This document shows, piece by piece, positions 19,643-30,504 of a stretch of DNA of 62,228 bases (within the stretch, counting starts at the first letter, position 1; each line of letters starts with the position of its first letter). The notes beneath the pieces were generated by a model that saw nothing but the letters and a program-made list of their open reading frames with translations, ran no database searches and was not told the origin of the DNA. Position numbers and translations under genes: made by a program. Source of the DNA: an uncultured Pseudomonadales bacterium (GTDB taxonomy: Bacteria > Pseudomonadota > Gammaproteobacteria > Pseudomonadales > Azotimanducaceae); the NCBI GenBank assembly GCA_947258825.1, contig CAMYJX010000016.1, positions 1 to 62,228 on the forward strand. The letters run 5' to 3'.

Positions 19643-20590
19643 ATGACCCGGATCTTCATCGACGGCGAAGCAGGCACCACCGGCCTGCAACTGGCTCAGC
19701 GCCTCGCGGAGCGGCAAGACCTGGAGCTGCTGCGGATCGACCCGTCCGAGCGCAAAGACCCCCAGGCGCGCGCGCGCATGCTGGCAGCTGCAGATATCGC
19801 CGTGCTCTGCCTGCCCGACGACGCAGCCAGAGAAGCCGTTGCGCTGGCGGCCGACCGCTGCCGTATTCTCGACGCCAGCACCGCCCACCGCGTCGCCGAA
19901 GGATGGGTGTACGGGCTGCCCGAAATGTCCCGGAGCCAGCGGGAGACGATCGCCAGCGCCGAAAAAGTGACCAATCCAGGCTGCTATCCCCAGGGTTTCA
20001 TCCTGCTGGCCCGACCGCTCATCGAGGCCAACCTGCTGCCCGAATCGCTACCACTCAGGGTTCACGCGCTATCCGGTTACTCCGGGGGCGGGCGACCGAT
20101 GATCGAAGCTTACGAGTGTTTCGATCGCGCCACCCGGGAGCGCTGGAACACGCGGCCCTACGCCCTGAACCTCCAACACAAACATGTGCCGGAAATGCAG
20201 CGTTATGCCGGCTGCGCCAGCGCGCCACTTTTCGCTCCCAGCGTGGGCAATTATCATCAGGGAATGCTGGTCCAGCTACCTTTATTCCGCAGCGAGCTGA
20301 ACAATCATGCATCTGCTGACGCCATCAGGGAAACGCTGGCTGATCGCTACGCTGATGAGCCGTTCGTTCACGTCCTGCCGACGGGTGCCGAATCGGCGCT
20401 GGAAGAGGGATTTCTGGCCCCGACCGCCTGCAACGACAGCAACCGGATCGAGCTTATGGTGTTCGGCAACAGCGAGCAGATGCTGCTGGTCGCCCGGCTC
20501 GACAACCTGGGGAAAGGGGCAGCCGGGGCAGCCGTGCAGAATCTGAACCTCATGATGGGCGTGGACGAAACAACCGGACTCAACGGATGA
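19643..20590 (+). CDS. argC: N-acetyl-gamma-glutamyl-phosphate reductase, short (type 2) form
   Basis: The 315-residue protein starts MTRIFIDGEAGTTGLQL, with a nucleotide-binding loop EAGTTG, and has the active-site Cys in TNPGCYPQGF (about residue 115) and SGYSGGGRPM. The length fits the short ArgC class. It reduces N-acetylglutamyl phosphate to the semialdehyde using NADPH in arginine synthesis. Upstream in-frame codons cover the tandem repeat and lack homology, so I start at 19643. It overlaps the aminotransferase gene by four bases. Confidence 0.93.
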   Translation: MTRIFIDGEAGTTGLQLAQRLAERQDLELLRIDPSERKDPQARARMLAAADIAVLCLPDDAAREAVALAADRCRILDASTAHRVAEGWVYGLPEMSRSQRETIASAEKVTNPGCYPQGFILLARPLIEANLLPESLPLRVHALSGYSGGGRPMIEAYECFDRATRERWNTRPYALNLQHKHVPEMQRYAGCASAPLFAPSVGNYHQGMLVQLPLFRSELNNHASADAIRETLADRYADEPFVHVLPTGAESALEEGFLAPTACNDSNRIELMVFGNSEQMLLVARLDNLGKGAAGAAVQNLNLMMGVDETTGLNG

Positions 20591-21870
20591 CCAGACTGAT
20601 CGATCTCGACGTCGATGCGCTGCGCGCATTAGAAACCGAAGTGACAGAGGAACTCGCCCTGCAGCGCGGGAACCGCATGAAGCTGGACTTGACCAGGGGT
20701 AAACCTGCCGGCGAACAGCTGGACCTTAGCAGCGCCATGGACGAGACCCTTGCGGGCAACTACCTCGCCGCAGACGGCACGGACTCTCGCAACTACGGCG
20801 GATTGCGGGGGCTGCCAGAAGCCCGCGCGCTGGGCGCTGACCTGCTGGGCATCGACCCGGAAAGCGTCATATGCTGGGGAAACTCGAGCCTGACGCTGAT
20901 GTACCTGGTAGCAGACGCCGCGCTGCGTTTGGGCCTGTGGGGAGACCACCGACGCTGGAACAGGTCGGTCCGCCCCAGAATGCTTGCTCCCGTACCAGGA
21001 TACGATCGCCACTTCGGTGTCTCAGACGCGCTCGGCATCGAGCTGATCGGCGTCTCCATGACAGATCAGGGCCCCAATATGGACCAGGTGGAAGCGCTGG
21101 TCAGCGAAGATCCGGATATAAAAGGCATCTGGTGCGTTCCCAAATACTCGAATCCCACCGGCTGCATTTACGCCGACGACGTGGTGGGCAGAATGGCGCG
21201 CCTGGCCGCACTTGCAGCGGCTGACGATTTCGTCGTGTTCTGGGACAACGCCTATGCGGTTCACGATTTCGAGTTTCCCCGCTCGCCCCTGGCGCCGATC
21301 CTGGAGCTCGCCCGGGACGCCGGAACAGAAGATCACATCGCCCTGTTTACCTCGACCTCGAAGATCACCTACGCGGGCGGCGGGCTGGGTTTTTTCGCCG
21401 CCAGCGACCGGGTTCTGGCAAACATGGAAGCGCACCTGAGCACCTTCAGCATCGGTCCTGACAAGGTAAGCCAGCTACGCCATGCCCGGTTTCTCAATGG
21501 GCGTCTGGAAGCCCACATGGCGGGCCACGCTGAGCTGATCAAGCCAAAGTTCGAGCTGGTCGAGGAAGCGCTGGCCTCCGAGCTTGCCAAGCTGGAGATC
21601 GCAAGCTGGACCACCCCCAAAGGCGGCTACTTCGTTTCGCTGGATACCCGGCCGGGCCTGGCCACGCGCGTGGCAGAGCTCGCCAGAGAGGCGGGGCTCA
21701 GCCTGACGCCTCCCGGGTCGACCTTCCCGGGAGGTATAGACCCGGAAGATCGGAACCTGCGCATCGCGCCAACCTTCGCCTCGCTTGATGATTTGCGCGC
21801 CGCCATGCAACTGCTGGTACTGTGTGTGAAGCTGGCCAGCGTGAAAGACGAGCTGGCGGCGCGCGCATGA
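20587..21870 (+). CDS. Aminotransferase class I/II (Asp_aminotransf/MocR-like clade)
   Basis: The 427-residue PLP enzyme has LDLTRGKPAGEQLDLS near the N-terminus, a feature of the Asp-aminotransferase family represented by PF12897. NPTGCIY, FWDNAYAVHDF and the Schiff-base lysine in TSTSKITYAGGG (about residue 258) are present. It is probably a cytoplasmic aspartate or broad amino-acid transaminase. It overlaps argC at ATGA, so a link to arginine or glutamate metabolism is plausible. Confidence 0.88.
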   Translation: MTRLIDLDVDALRALETEVTEELALQRGNRMKLDLTRGKPAGEQLDLSSAMDETLAGNYLAADGTDSRNYGGLRGLPEARALGADLLGIDPESVICWGNSSLTLMYLVADAALRLGLWGDHRRWNRSVRPRMLAPVPGYDRHFGVSDALGIELIGVSMTDQGPNMDQVEALVSEDPDIKGIWCVPKYSNPTGCIYADDVVGRMARLAALAAADDFVVFWDNAYAVHDFEFPRSPLAPILELARDAGTEDHIALFTSTSKITYAGGGLGFFAASDRVLANMEAHLSTFSIGPDKVSQLRHARFLNGRLEAHMAGHAELIKPKFELVEEALASELAKLEIASWTTPKGGYFVSLDTRPGLATRVAELAREAGLSLTPPGSTFPGGIDPEDRNLRIAPTFASLDDLRAAMQLLVLCVKLASVKDELAARA

Positions 21871-21910
21871 GGAGAGTACCCATCAAAAGAAAACAGGAAG
21901 TACAGACATC

Positions 21911-23116
<1,206 letters not shown>

Positions 23117-23122
23117 GGGTAC

Positions 23123-23147
23123 CCGGGGAACCGCCGGCCCTCCCCGG
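23123..23147 (+). terminator. GC-rich hairpin after rhlB
   Basis: CCGGGGA at 23123-23129 pairs with TCCCCGG at 23141-23147, seven bases after the rhlB stop. No T run follows, so it may stabilise the 3' end and not terminate by itself. Confidence 0.35.
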
Positions 23148-23193
23148 CCCTTAACCTGCAGAAAGGCGGGGGCTCAGCACCCCTTACGGATTC

Positions 23194-24039
23194 ATGTCAC
23201 GACTTACCAGAACGGCCGCCATTCAGCTCTGCGCGACGCCGGACGTAGATGGCAATCTGCGCACCGCAGAGCATTTGTGTCGTGAAGCTGCAGAGGCCGG
23301 CGCAGAAGTCATCATGCTGCCCGAGGCCTTCGCATTTCTCGGGCCGGAACGGGAGAAACGGTCCGTCCTCGAGCCCCTTCCGGCAATCGGCGAACGGGCC
23401 CGGGCTGCGCCGGGGCCCGTTCTGGCACGCTGCCAGGCGCTGGCCAGGGAAACCGGATGCCACCTGATACTGGGCGGGTTCCACGAGTCGTCTCCTGACC
23501 CCGAGAAATGCTACAACACCTGCGTGCACCTGACGCCGGACGGCAACGTCGCCGCCGCTTACCGCAAAATTCATCTGTTCGACATCAGCCTGGCGGATGG
23601 TACCCAACTGCGTGAATCCTCACGCACGCTGGCCGGGGACTCGGTCGTCACCACCCGTTTACCTTTCGGCGTTCTCGGCCTCAGCGTCTGCTACGACATC
23701 CGCTTTCCCTACCTGTATCAGAAGCTGGCCGACCAGGGCGCCACGGTACTGACGGTGCCATCGGCTTTCACGCGCACCACGGGGGCAGCCCACTGGCACG
23801 TTCTGCTGCGAGCCCGGGCCATCGAGTGCCAGAGCTATGTGGTGGCCGCAGCCCAGCACGGCCACAACTGGGGCAAGCGCACGTCTTACGGCCATTCGCT
23901 CATCATTGACCCGTGGGGGCAGGTGCTGGCGGAGTTGAAGGATGGAAACGGCTTCATCTGCGCCGACATCGATCCCGCTGAGGTGAACCGGGTGCGCGCG
24001 GAGTTACCCAGCCTGCAACACAGAAGACAGCTGAAGTGA
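23194..24039 (+). CDS. Carbon-nitrogen hydrolase, Nit-type (deaminated glutathione amidase-like)
   Basis: The 281-residue amidase has the Glu in MLPEAFAFLG (about 44), Lys in YRKIHLFDI (about 125) and Cys in VCYDIRFPYLYQKL (about 168), the complete nitrilase-superfamily triad. YRKIHLFD and DIRFP match the Nit1/NitA branch, which repairs deaminated glutathione. It acts in the cytoplasm. It is unrelated to the partial nitrilase at the left edge. Its stop overlaps the GTG start of the permease. Confidence 0.88.
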   Translation: MSRLTRTAAIQLCATPDVDGNLRTAEHLCREAAEAGAEVIMLPEAFAFLGPEREKRSVLEPLPAIGERARAAPGPVLARCQALARETGCHLILGGFHESSPDPEKCYNTCVHLTPDGNVAAAYRKIHLFDISLADGTQLRESSRTLAGDSVVTTRLPFGVLGLSVCYDIRFPYLYQKLADQGATVLTVPSAFTRTTGAAHWHVLLRARAIECQSYVVAAAQHGHNWGKRTSYGHSLIIDPWGQVLAELKDGNGFICADIDPAEVNRVRAELPSLQHRRQLK

Positions 24040-25163
24040 ACGACCTTTTCTCGAGTGACGCGCCCACAGGCCGAGCCAGCAGGACCCTGCTGATCCTCGC
24101 AGCCCTGGTGATCATTGCCGCAGGTTTGAAGGCGGCTGAGCAGATCGTGGTGCCGTTTCTGCTGGCGCTGTTCATCGCCATCATCGCCGCCACGCCCGTG
24201 TTCTGGCTGGAAAAGCACAAGGTGCCCGCGGGCATCGCCATTCTGGTGGTCATGGCAGTCATAGTCTTAGCGCTATTGGGGCTGGGCGCGCTGGTAGGGC
24301 AATCCGCGGGAGAATTCACCGCCAAAGTGCCTTTCTACCAGGAGCGACTGGCTGCGCTTCTGGCTCAGGTTATCGCCCGGCTTCAAAGCTGGGGCGTGGA
24401 GATTTCAGACGACCTGCTGGTTTCTTATTTTGATCCCGGCACCGCGCTTACCATGGCCGGTAACACCCTGAGGGGGCTGGGCGGCGTGCTCAGCAACGGT
24501 TTTCTGATACTGCTGACCGTGATCTTCATGCTGGCCGAAGCGTCGAGCTTTCCCCGGAAGCTACGGGAGATCATGAGCAATCCCGAGCGGGATTTCGACT
24601 ACTTCTCGCGTTTTGCCGGCAACATGAATCGCTACATCGGGATCAAGACCACCATCAGCCTCATCACCGGCGTCATAGTGACCGTTTTTCTTACCGTGCT
24701 GGGGGTGGATTTTCCCGTGCTGTGGGGTCTGCTCGCCTTTCTGCTGAACTACGTGCCAACCATCGGCTCGCTGATCGCCGCGGTTCCCGCCATCCTCCTG
24801 GCGCTGGTGGAGCTTGGCCCCGGGACAGCGCTCGTCACCGCCCTGCTGTACTTTCTGACCAATATCGGCATGGGGAACGGCATAGAGCCGCGCTTCATGG
24901 GCCGTGGGTTGGGGCTCTCCACCCTCGTCGTCTTCCTTTCCCTGGTGTTCTGGGGCTGGATGCTGGGTCCGGTAGGAATGCTGCTGTCCGTGCCTCTGAC
25001 CATGACGGTCAAAATTGCCCTGGAGGCGAACCCGACATCGGAATGGCTGGCCCACATTCTGGGACCGGCCGACGGCGAGTGGCTGAGACGACCGCCGCAG
25101 GCCGCAGAGACACAGGCCGCCAAGACGCCGGCGGTAACGACACAAGAAGCCGAACGATCATGA
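24036..25163 (+). CDS. AI-2E family (TqsA/PerM-like) membrane transporter
   Basis: The 375-residue protein has about seven or eight transmembrane helices and the family pattern VPFLLALFIAIIAATPVFWL, LWGLLAFLLNYVPTIGSLIA and GNGIEPRFMGRGLGLS. Members export AI-2 or act as Na+/H+ antiporters or other permeases; specificity cannot be read here. It starts at GTG within the preceding stop (GTGA) and overlaps hisC at ATGA, making a Nit-permease-hisC transcription unit. Confidence 0.9.
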   Translation: MNDLFSSDAPTGRASRTLLILAALVIIAAGLKAAEQIVVPFLLALFIAIIAATPVFWLEKHKVPAGIAILVVMAVIVLALLGLGALVGQSAGEFTAKVPFYQERLAALLAQVIARLQSWGVEISDDLLVSYFDPGTALTMAGNTLRGLGGVLSNGFLILLTVIFMLAEASSFPRKLREIMSNPERDFDYFSRFAGNMNRYIGIKTTISLITGVIVTVFLTVLGVDFPVLWGLLAFLLNYVPTIGSLIAAVPAILLALVELGPGTALVTALLYFLTNIGMGNGIEPRFMGRGLGLSTLVVFLSLVFWGWMLGPVGMLLSVPLTMTVKIALEANPTSEWLAHILGPADGEWLRRPPQAAETQAAKTPAVTTQEAERS

Positions 25164-26257
25164 GCTACGAGCGTGAAAACATCCGCCGGATGGCCGGATA
25201 TCAGTGGGGAGAGCAGCCTGAAGACCCTGATACCATCAAGCTCAACACCAACGAGAACCCCTATCCGCCAAGCCCCCTGATCGCGCAGGCATTGGCTTCG
25301 ATGGATACCGCCACACTGCGGGTCTATCCACAGCCCACCGCGGAACCCCTGCGCCGTCGCATCGCTGACCTGCATGACCTGGACGCGCAAAACATCATCG
25401 TTACCCACGGCGGCGACGAGGGCCTGCGACTGGCCATGACAACCTTCGTCGATCCCGGCCAGATCTTTGCCATGGCCGAACCGAGCTACTCGTTGTACCC
25501 GGTGCTGGCTCAGATCCAGCAAGCCAGACTGAAGAAAATTCCTCTGCAGCCCGACTGGCTGCCTCCGGCGGATCTCGCAGAGACGCTGAACGCGGCCGGC
25601 ACGCGCCTGGTGTGCCTGGTAAACCCGCACGCCCCCTCGGGCACCCTCATGGACGTGGAACGCATCGGGCAACTGGCGCATGAGTTCGATGGGGTCGTGC
25701 TGGTGGACGAAGCCTACGTCGACTTCGTCGATCCTCACCGGGGCTACAACCTGATCCCACTGGTGCGCGACCTGGACAACCTGCTTATCCTTCGCACGTT
25801 CAGCAAGGGTTACAGCCTGGCGGGTCTGAGGCTGGGATATCTGGCCGGGGCCACCCCACTGATTGAACCCATGCTGTGGAAAACCCGGGACAGCTACAAC
25901 ATCGATGCCATCAGTCAGCTGTTGGGCATGGCCGCGCTTGAAGACCAGTCCTGGGCCGATGACAACTGGCAGCAGGTGCGCGACGGCCGGGCTCGCCTGT
26001 CCAGCGCCCTCACTCAGCTGGGGTTCCCCGTGAATCCTTCGGAAACCAACTTCCTGCTGGTAAAGGTGCCCGCGCACTGCCCGCTGCCTGCCGATGGGCT
26101 GCAGCAGCATCTGAAGGCGCGAGGCATACTGGTCCGGCACTTCGATTCGCCCGTGCTCTCTGACAAGTTGCGCATCACGGTGGGTACGGAAGAACAGAAT
26201 CAACGTCTCATCGAGGTCCTCCAGGAAACCCTGGCGACGACGAACGATGCCCGTTGA
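25160..26257 (+). CDS. hisC: Histidinol-phosphate aminotransferase
   Basis: The 365-residue class I PLP enzyme has KLNTNENPYPPSP, VTHGGDEGLRL, VDEAYVDFV and the Schiff-base lysine in RTFSKGYSLAGLRLGY (about residue 218). These match HisC, which transaminates imidazole-acetol phosphate in histidine synthesis. It is not beside other his genes, so it may be a second HisC-like or aromatic-amino-acid aminotransferase. It overlaps the permease stop by four bases. Confidence 0.88.
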   Translation: MSYERENIRRMAGYQWGEQPEDPDTIKLNTNENPYPPSPLIAQALASMDTATLRVYPQPTAEPLRRRIADLHDLDAQNIIVTHGGDEGLRLAMTTFVDPGQIFAMAEPSYSLYPVLAQIQQARLKKIPLQPDWLPPADLAETLNAAGTRLVCLVNPHAPSGTLMDVERIGQLAHEFDGVVLVDEAYVDFVDPHRGYNLIPLVRDLDNLLILRTFSKGYSLAGLRLGYLAGATPLIEPMLWKTRDSYNIDAISQLLGMAALEDQSWADDNWQQVRDGRARLSSALTQLGFPVNPSETNFLLVKVPAHCPLPADGLQQHLKARGILVRHFDSPVLSDKLRITVGTEEQNQRLIEVLQETLATTNDAR

Positions 26258-26270
26258 GGAGCAGAAGGCG

Positions 26271-26753
26271 ATGAAACATCTGCTGTCAGCGTCGGAGATA
26301 CAGGGCCTTGGGGAAGTGCATCACCAGCATCAGTTCAACGACAACGCCGTCCGGATGACCCGCACGCTGGGCACCCAGGTCGGTCTGAGCCGCATCGGCA
26401 TCCATCTGGTGCGCCTGCAGCCCGGCCGGGACAGTACCCAGCAGCACTTTCACGATGCCGACGAGGAATTCATCTACATTCTGTCGGGCCGGGGCATGGC
26501 TCACATCGGCGATGAGCATTGTGAGGTGGGCCCGGGCGACTTCATGGGCTTTCCGGCGGCATCGCCGGCGCACGGGCTGGAAAACCCGTTCGACGAAGAC
26601 CTGGTGTATCTGATGGGCGGCGAGCGCAACGCTTTCGACGCCGTGCACTACCCCCGCATCGGTCGCACCATGCTCAAATCTCACGGGCGCCGCCAGTGGG
26701 TGGACTGGCAGGACATGCACGATCTGCCGGTGGGTGAGGAAAACCGCGAGTGA
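26271..26753 (+). CDS. Cupin-domain protein
   Basis: The 160-residue protein holds one cupin barrel: motif 1 as QQHFHDADEEFIYILSGRG and motif 2 as VGPGDFMGFPAASPAHGLEN, giving His, His, Glu and His metal ligands. The tail ends HGRRQWVDWQDMH. The substrate is unknown. I prefer ATG 26271, with GAGGAG upstream, over an ATG at 26247 inside hisC. Confidence 0.85.
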   Translation: MKHLLSASEIQGLGEVHHQHQFNDNAVRMTRTLGTQVGLSRIGIHLVRLQPGRDSTQQHFHDADEEFIYILSGRGMAHIGDEHCEVGPGDFMGFPAASPAHGLENPFDEDLVYLMGGERNAFDAVHYPRIGRTMLKSHGRRQWVDWQDMHDLPVGEENRE

Positions 26754-26790
26754 GAGGCTACCCAGGCTGACAGGATTCGGAGGCTCCCTC

Positions 26791-27423
26791 ATGGGGAAGG
26801 CGGGACAGTCAGAAAAGCGCACCTGCGGCGCGGTGGTCTTTCCGGGTTTCGAACTCCTCGACATCTTCGGCCCGCTGGAAATGTTCGGGGTTCTGCCAGA
26901 CCACTTCGACATCGTGATGCTGGGCGAACGCGACGAGCTGGTGCCTAGCGCTCAGGGTCCCCGTACGGCGATAGACAGAAGCTTTGACGCCCCGGGACGA
27001 ATCGACATTCTGCTGCTGCCAGGTGGTATCGGCACCCGCAAAGAGGTTACGAATCCCGCCATGCTGCGATTCCTGACTCGGATCTACCCTGACGTCGAGT
27101 ACCTTGCCAGCGTCTGCACCGGCTCGGGTATTCTGGCAGCTTCGGGCTTGCTCAACGGACGGCGCGCCACCAGCAACAAGCGGGCCTTCGAATGGGCCAG
27201 AGGCAACTCGGCCGCGGTTACCTGGGTACCGGAAGCGCGCTGGGTGGAAGACGGCAACGTCTTTACGGCGGCTGGCGTCGCTGCCGGCATCGACATGTCG
27301 CTGGCTCTCATCGCCCGGCTGCTCGGGGAAGACATTGCAGCCGAAGCCGCCCAGCGGACTGAATACGAATGGCATCGGGAAGCAGCATGGGACCCGTTCG
27401 CCAGATTGGCCGGTCTGATCTGA
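26791..27423 (+). CDS. DJ-1/PfpI family protein
   Basis: The 210-residue protein has VVFPGFELLDIFGPLEMFG, the nucleophile elbow SVCTGSGILAASGLL with its Cys (about residue 102), and LLPGGIGTR. This is the DJ-1/PfpI fold of the isonitrile hydratase/ThiJ-like or GATase1-like group. Possible roles are glyoxalase III, isonitrile hydration or regulation; I cannot choose. GGAGG precedes the ATG. Confidence 0.88.
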   Translation: MGKAGQSEKRTCGAVVFPGFELLDIFGPLEMFGVLPDHFDIVMLGERDELVPSAQGPRTAIDRSFDAPGRIDILLLPGGIGTRKEVTNPAMLRFLTRIYPDVEYLASVCTGSGILAASGLLNGRRATSNKRAFEWARGNSAAVTWVPEARWVEDGNVFTAAGVAAGIDMSLALIARLLGEDIAAEAAQRTEYEWHREAAWDPFARLAGLI

Positions 27424-27432
27424 GGCCGCACG

Positions 27433-28206
27433 TTGTTTCCCATCAGTGACGACAATCCGAGAACACACACGCCCTACGCCACCATCGCGATCATCGTCCT
27501 CAATGCGCTGGTCTGGATCGCCGTGCAGGGATTGGGCAGCGGCTACGCGCTGGCGGAGTCGCTGTGCCTTTACGGCCTGATCCCCGGCGATCTGCTGGGG
27601 TTCACCGAGTTGGGTGCCGGAATACCCGTTGGCGAAAACCTGGTCTGCCAGTTCGATGGCCATGCCAATCCCAAGACGCTGATTTCATCCATGTTCCTGC
27701 ACGGCAGCTGGCTGCACATCATCGGCAACATGTGGTTTCTCTGGATATTCGGCGACAACGTTGAAGATGCCATGGGCCCGCTGCGCTTTACCGCCTTCTA
27801 CGTGCTGTGCGGTCTGGCTGCCGCACTCGCCCAAATCATCAGCGACCCCGACAGCCTGATACCCATGGTCGGCGCCTCCGGCGCCATCGGCGGCGTGATG
27901 GGCGCCTATGCCCTCCTCTACCCCAGAGTCAGGGTCAACATGCTCATTTTTCTGGGTTTTTTTGTCACCACGTTAGCCGTTCCAGCCATCTTCATGCTGG
28001 GCTACTGGTTTCTACTTCAGCTGCTGCAGGCGCTGCCGGCTCTCGGCTCGAGCACTGGTGGCATTGCCTTCTGGGCTCATACCGGCGGCTTCCTCGCCGG
28101 GCTCGGCCTGGTAACGCTGTTCAAGCACGACCGCCCCGGTTCCGGCCCAGGCGTCGGCCGTCCCAAGCGTCGGCGCGGCGGGAAGACGGGCGAACGCTGG
28201 TTTTGA
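27433..28206 (+). CDS. Rhomboid family intramembrane serine protease
   Basis: The 257-residue protein has six to seven helices with catalytic Ser in MVGASGAIGGVMGAY and His in AHTGGFLAGLG. HGSWLHIIGNMWFLWIFGDN is the conserved HxxxN segment. It cleaves transmembrane substrates within the inner membrane. A TTG at 27433, with GAGG upstream, is the best start. The short C-terminus is strongly basic (GRPKRRRGGK). Confidence 0.92.
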   Translation: MFPISDDNPRTHTPYATIAIIVLNALVWIAVQGLGSGYALAESLCLYGLIPGDLLGFTELGAGIPVGENLVCQFDGHANPKTLISSMFLHGSWLHIIGNMWFLWIFGDNVEDAMGPLRFTAFYVLCGLAAALAQIISDPDSLIPMVGASGAIGGVMGAYALLYPRVRVNMLIFLGFFVTTLAVPAIFMLGYWFLLQLLQALPALGSSTGGIAFWAHTGGFLAGLGLVTLFKHDRPGSGPGVGRPKRRRGGKTGERWF

Positions 28207-28294
28207 CGGATTGCGCTGATCGACTCGATGCGCGAACCTGTTACGAGCAAACGGGCGTCTGCAGAAGGCCCGCAACAGATAATGGAATACTGTC

Positions 28295-29203
28295 ATGAGC
28301 AAGCAACTACCGGCCGTGAGCCTGGCCGCCGTGCCCGGCCGCAGGAAGGCCATGATCGATATCGCCCGGCGGATCGAACAGCGGGGGTTCCCGGGCATCT
28401 ACTGCCCCAGCCTGGGTGACAATCTCGCCCTGTGTGAAGCCATCGCGCTGTGCACCAGCGAAGTCGAGTTCGGCACCAGCATCACGCCCATCTATACCCG
28501 CAACGTGGTCGATTTCGCCAGCACCGCGGGCTTCATTCACGAAGTTTCCGGGGGCCGGTTCCGATTCGGCATCGGCGTCAGTCACGCCCCCGCCATGGAT
28601 CGGCTCGGGGTCAAACAGGGCAAACCGCTGAGTGATATGCGGCAGTTCATAGCGGACCTGCGGGCCGTTCCCCGGGTGGGCGAGTTGCCTCCGCTGGTGC
28701 TCGCCACGCTGAGAACGCGAATGATCAGGCTCGCCGAAGAGATCGGCGAAGGCATGGTGTTCGCCAATGCCGCCAGATCCCACATGGGCTCGTCACTGTC
28801 GGTACTAGACGCGGGCTCCAGAGAAAGCAACGCGTTTTTTATTGGCAACATGATTCCCACCTGCATCTCGAACGACGAAGCAGCCGCCATGGCCATCAAC
28901 CGCCGTACCCTCAGCAGCTATGCCCTGCTGCCCAACTACCGCAACTACTGGAAGGAAGCAGGCTACGAGGAAGAGATGAACGACGTCGAGACCGCCATCG
29001 CCGCTGGAGAGATGGAGAGGGTTGCCGCCTGCCTTTCCGACCGCTGGCTGGCCGATACCACCCTGTTCGGTTCCCCGGCCAAAGTTCGCGAGGGCATCGA
29101 AGCCTGGTTCGATTCCGGAGTCAAAACGCCAATCGTCGTGCCTTCATCGGCCGAGGGAAATCAGCTGAAGGCCTTTGAGGAGTTCTTCGCAATCTGGGAC
29201 TGA
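28295..29203 (+). CDS. Luciferase-like (LLM class) flavin/F420-dependent oxidoreductase
   Basis: The 302-residue TIM-barrel protein shows the LLM pattern: VEFGTSITPIYTRNVVDFA near residue 50, GRFRFGIGVSHAPAM and a C-terminal GSPAKVREGIEAWFDSGV. The family uses FMN or F420 to oxidise or reduce diverse substrates; gammaproteobacteria usually use FMN, but some carry F420. No partner reductase lies nearby. Confidence 0.85.
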   Translation: MSKQLPAVSLAAVPGRRKAMIDIARRIEQRGFPGIYCPSLGDNLALCEAIALCTSEVEFGTSITPIYTRNVVDFASTAGFIHEVSGGRFRFGIGVSHAPAMDRLGVKQGKPLSDMRQFIADLRAVPRVGELPPLVLATLRTRMIRLAEEIGEGMVFANAARSHMGSSLSVLDAGSRESNAFFIGNMIPTCISNDEAAAMAINRRTLSSYALLPNYRNYWKEAGYEEEMNDVETAIAAGEMERVAACLSDRWLADTTLFGSPAKVREGIEAWFDSGVKTPIVVPSSAEGNQLKAFEEFFAIWD

Positions 29204-29416
29204 CGGACACATCCCTGCCGCAACCGTCCGGGTTACCAAAGTCAAACGAGATCGCACATTCTGCGAACATCCCGCTGACTGCATTCGGCTGCCGGAAGCG
29301 TAGCCTGATGATCAGATGTCGCGCCAACAATAGTGCGACCGACACAATCGAAGGCTGTTATGGACCTACAGCCCTCGGACGTGAAAGGCGACGCATACCG
29401 CCTGCTCGGGGGATTC

Positions 29417-30058
29417 ATGAAAAAGCTGGCCCTAGCCATACTCACATTTCTGCCGCTGCACGCTATCGCTGCGCTCATGGTTGAAGACTTCACCTCTGCC
29501 GCCTGGCAGAGCGTGGTAGGCAGCGGCAAATCGACAACATCGCTGAACGGAGTGACCCTTACCTCGTACGGCGGGAGCCTGACATTCAACGGAAGCCACA
29601 GCGAGCGAGCCGGCTGCGCCGGCGGCGCAGCGAGTCACAGCCTGGCATGCCGCGGTGACGGCATTGGCATCGGCAACGACGAGATCACGGAAGGCTACAG
29701 ACAGCGCCTGGAAATCTCCTTCAGCGACCCGGTAAACGTCCGGGACATCCATCTGCTGGATCTTTTCGGAAACGAGAGAACCGGCGAGATCGCGTGGATC
29801 GGCTCAGGGAACCCCTTTCCCGACCTGGTGCAAACCTTCGCCCCGCCCAGCGGCAACAACGGGGTGAGTGGGGGATACTGGGAAACAGGATTCACGGCCA
29901 GCAACGTGATTAGCATTACGCTCTTTTCCAAGGGTGACACGTTCAGCGACTTTGCCGCTGCGCGTATTGCCTACGCCACCGTTCCAGAGCCAGGTTCGCT
30001 GGCGATGCTGTTCGCCGGCCTGCTCGCCCTTGGTTTCCTGCGGCGTAGGGTGTCTTAG
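29417..30058 (+). CDS. PEP-CTERM sorting-domain exported protein
   Basis: The 213-residue protein has a signal peptide (MKKLALAILTFLPLHAIAA) and a C-terminal sorting signal: VPEPGS, a hydrophobic helix (LAMLFAGLLALGF) and LRRRVS. Such proteins are processed by an exosortase and linked to exopolysaccharide. The body is beta-rich with no recognised domain. The ATG at 29417 has a G-rich ribosome site. The gene ends in TAG. No exosortase gene lies in the window. Confidence 0.88.
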   Translation: MKKLALAILTFLPLHAIAALMVEDFTSAAWQSVVGSGKSTTSLNGVTLTSYGGSLTFNGSHSERAGCAGGAASHSLACRGDGIGIGNDEITEGYRQRLEISFSDPVNVRDIHLLDLFGNERTGEIAWIGSGNPFPDLVQTFAPPSGNNGVSGGYWETGFTASNVISITLFSKGDTFSDFAAARIAYATVPEPGSLAMLFAGLLALGFLRRRVS

Positions 30059-30176
30059 ATAGCCCTCGGTTGTGACCCAGGTCTCGGAATAAGTCAGGGA
30101 AGCGTCCCTGCCCGGGCAATCTGCCCCGCGAGCCTTCCCCAACTTTTTCGAGCAACGCTTGGCCGCAAACGCCGAT

Positions 30177-30278
30177 CTAGTGAGCGCCCTCCGAAATAAA
30201 CTGCCCGACGGAATTGGCAAACACCGCGGTGAAGAGCGAAAGGACGAAAGCCAGGTCTAAGAGCTGTACGTAGTCCAT
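30177..30278 (-). CDS. Possible 33-residue single-pass membrane micro-protein
   Basis: ATG at 30278 opens a frame ending in TAG at 30177-30179 that encodes MDYVQLLDLAFVLSLFT and continues to SVGQFISEGAH. It has one hydrophobic segment of about 18 residues. The ribosome site is weak and homology is unknown; such a frame could arise by chance in this region. Confidence 0.25.
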   Translation of the reverse strand: MDYVQLLDLAFVLSLFTAVFANSVGQFISEGAH

Positions 30279-30504
30279 CTGTTTCAAGTTCCATCTCGAG
30301 TACGTTGTCGTTCAGCCCGGCAAATTACCAGGACCGCCTTCGCGGTTCTGTGATCCATGACGGATGCTGAATCATTAGCTGCTGCGCACGCGCTGCGCAC
30401 GCGCTGCACCCGCGCTGCCACCAGAACCATCAACGACGCCGGCATCAGAGGCAGATTTTCGCGAAAGGAACGCATCGCGCAGCTCAATTTTGTTTACTTT
30501 TAAT

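Noticed and set aside
29340..29416. Cyclic-di-GMP (GEMM) riboswitch upstream of the PEP-CTERM gene
   Set aside because: A GAAAGGCGACGCA stretch recalls part of GEMM, but the flanking conserved AAACC and receptor elements are absent and the stems do not pair well.
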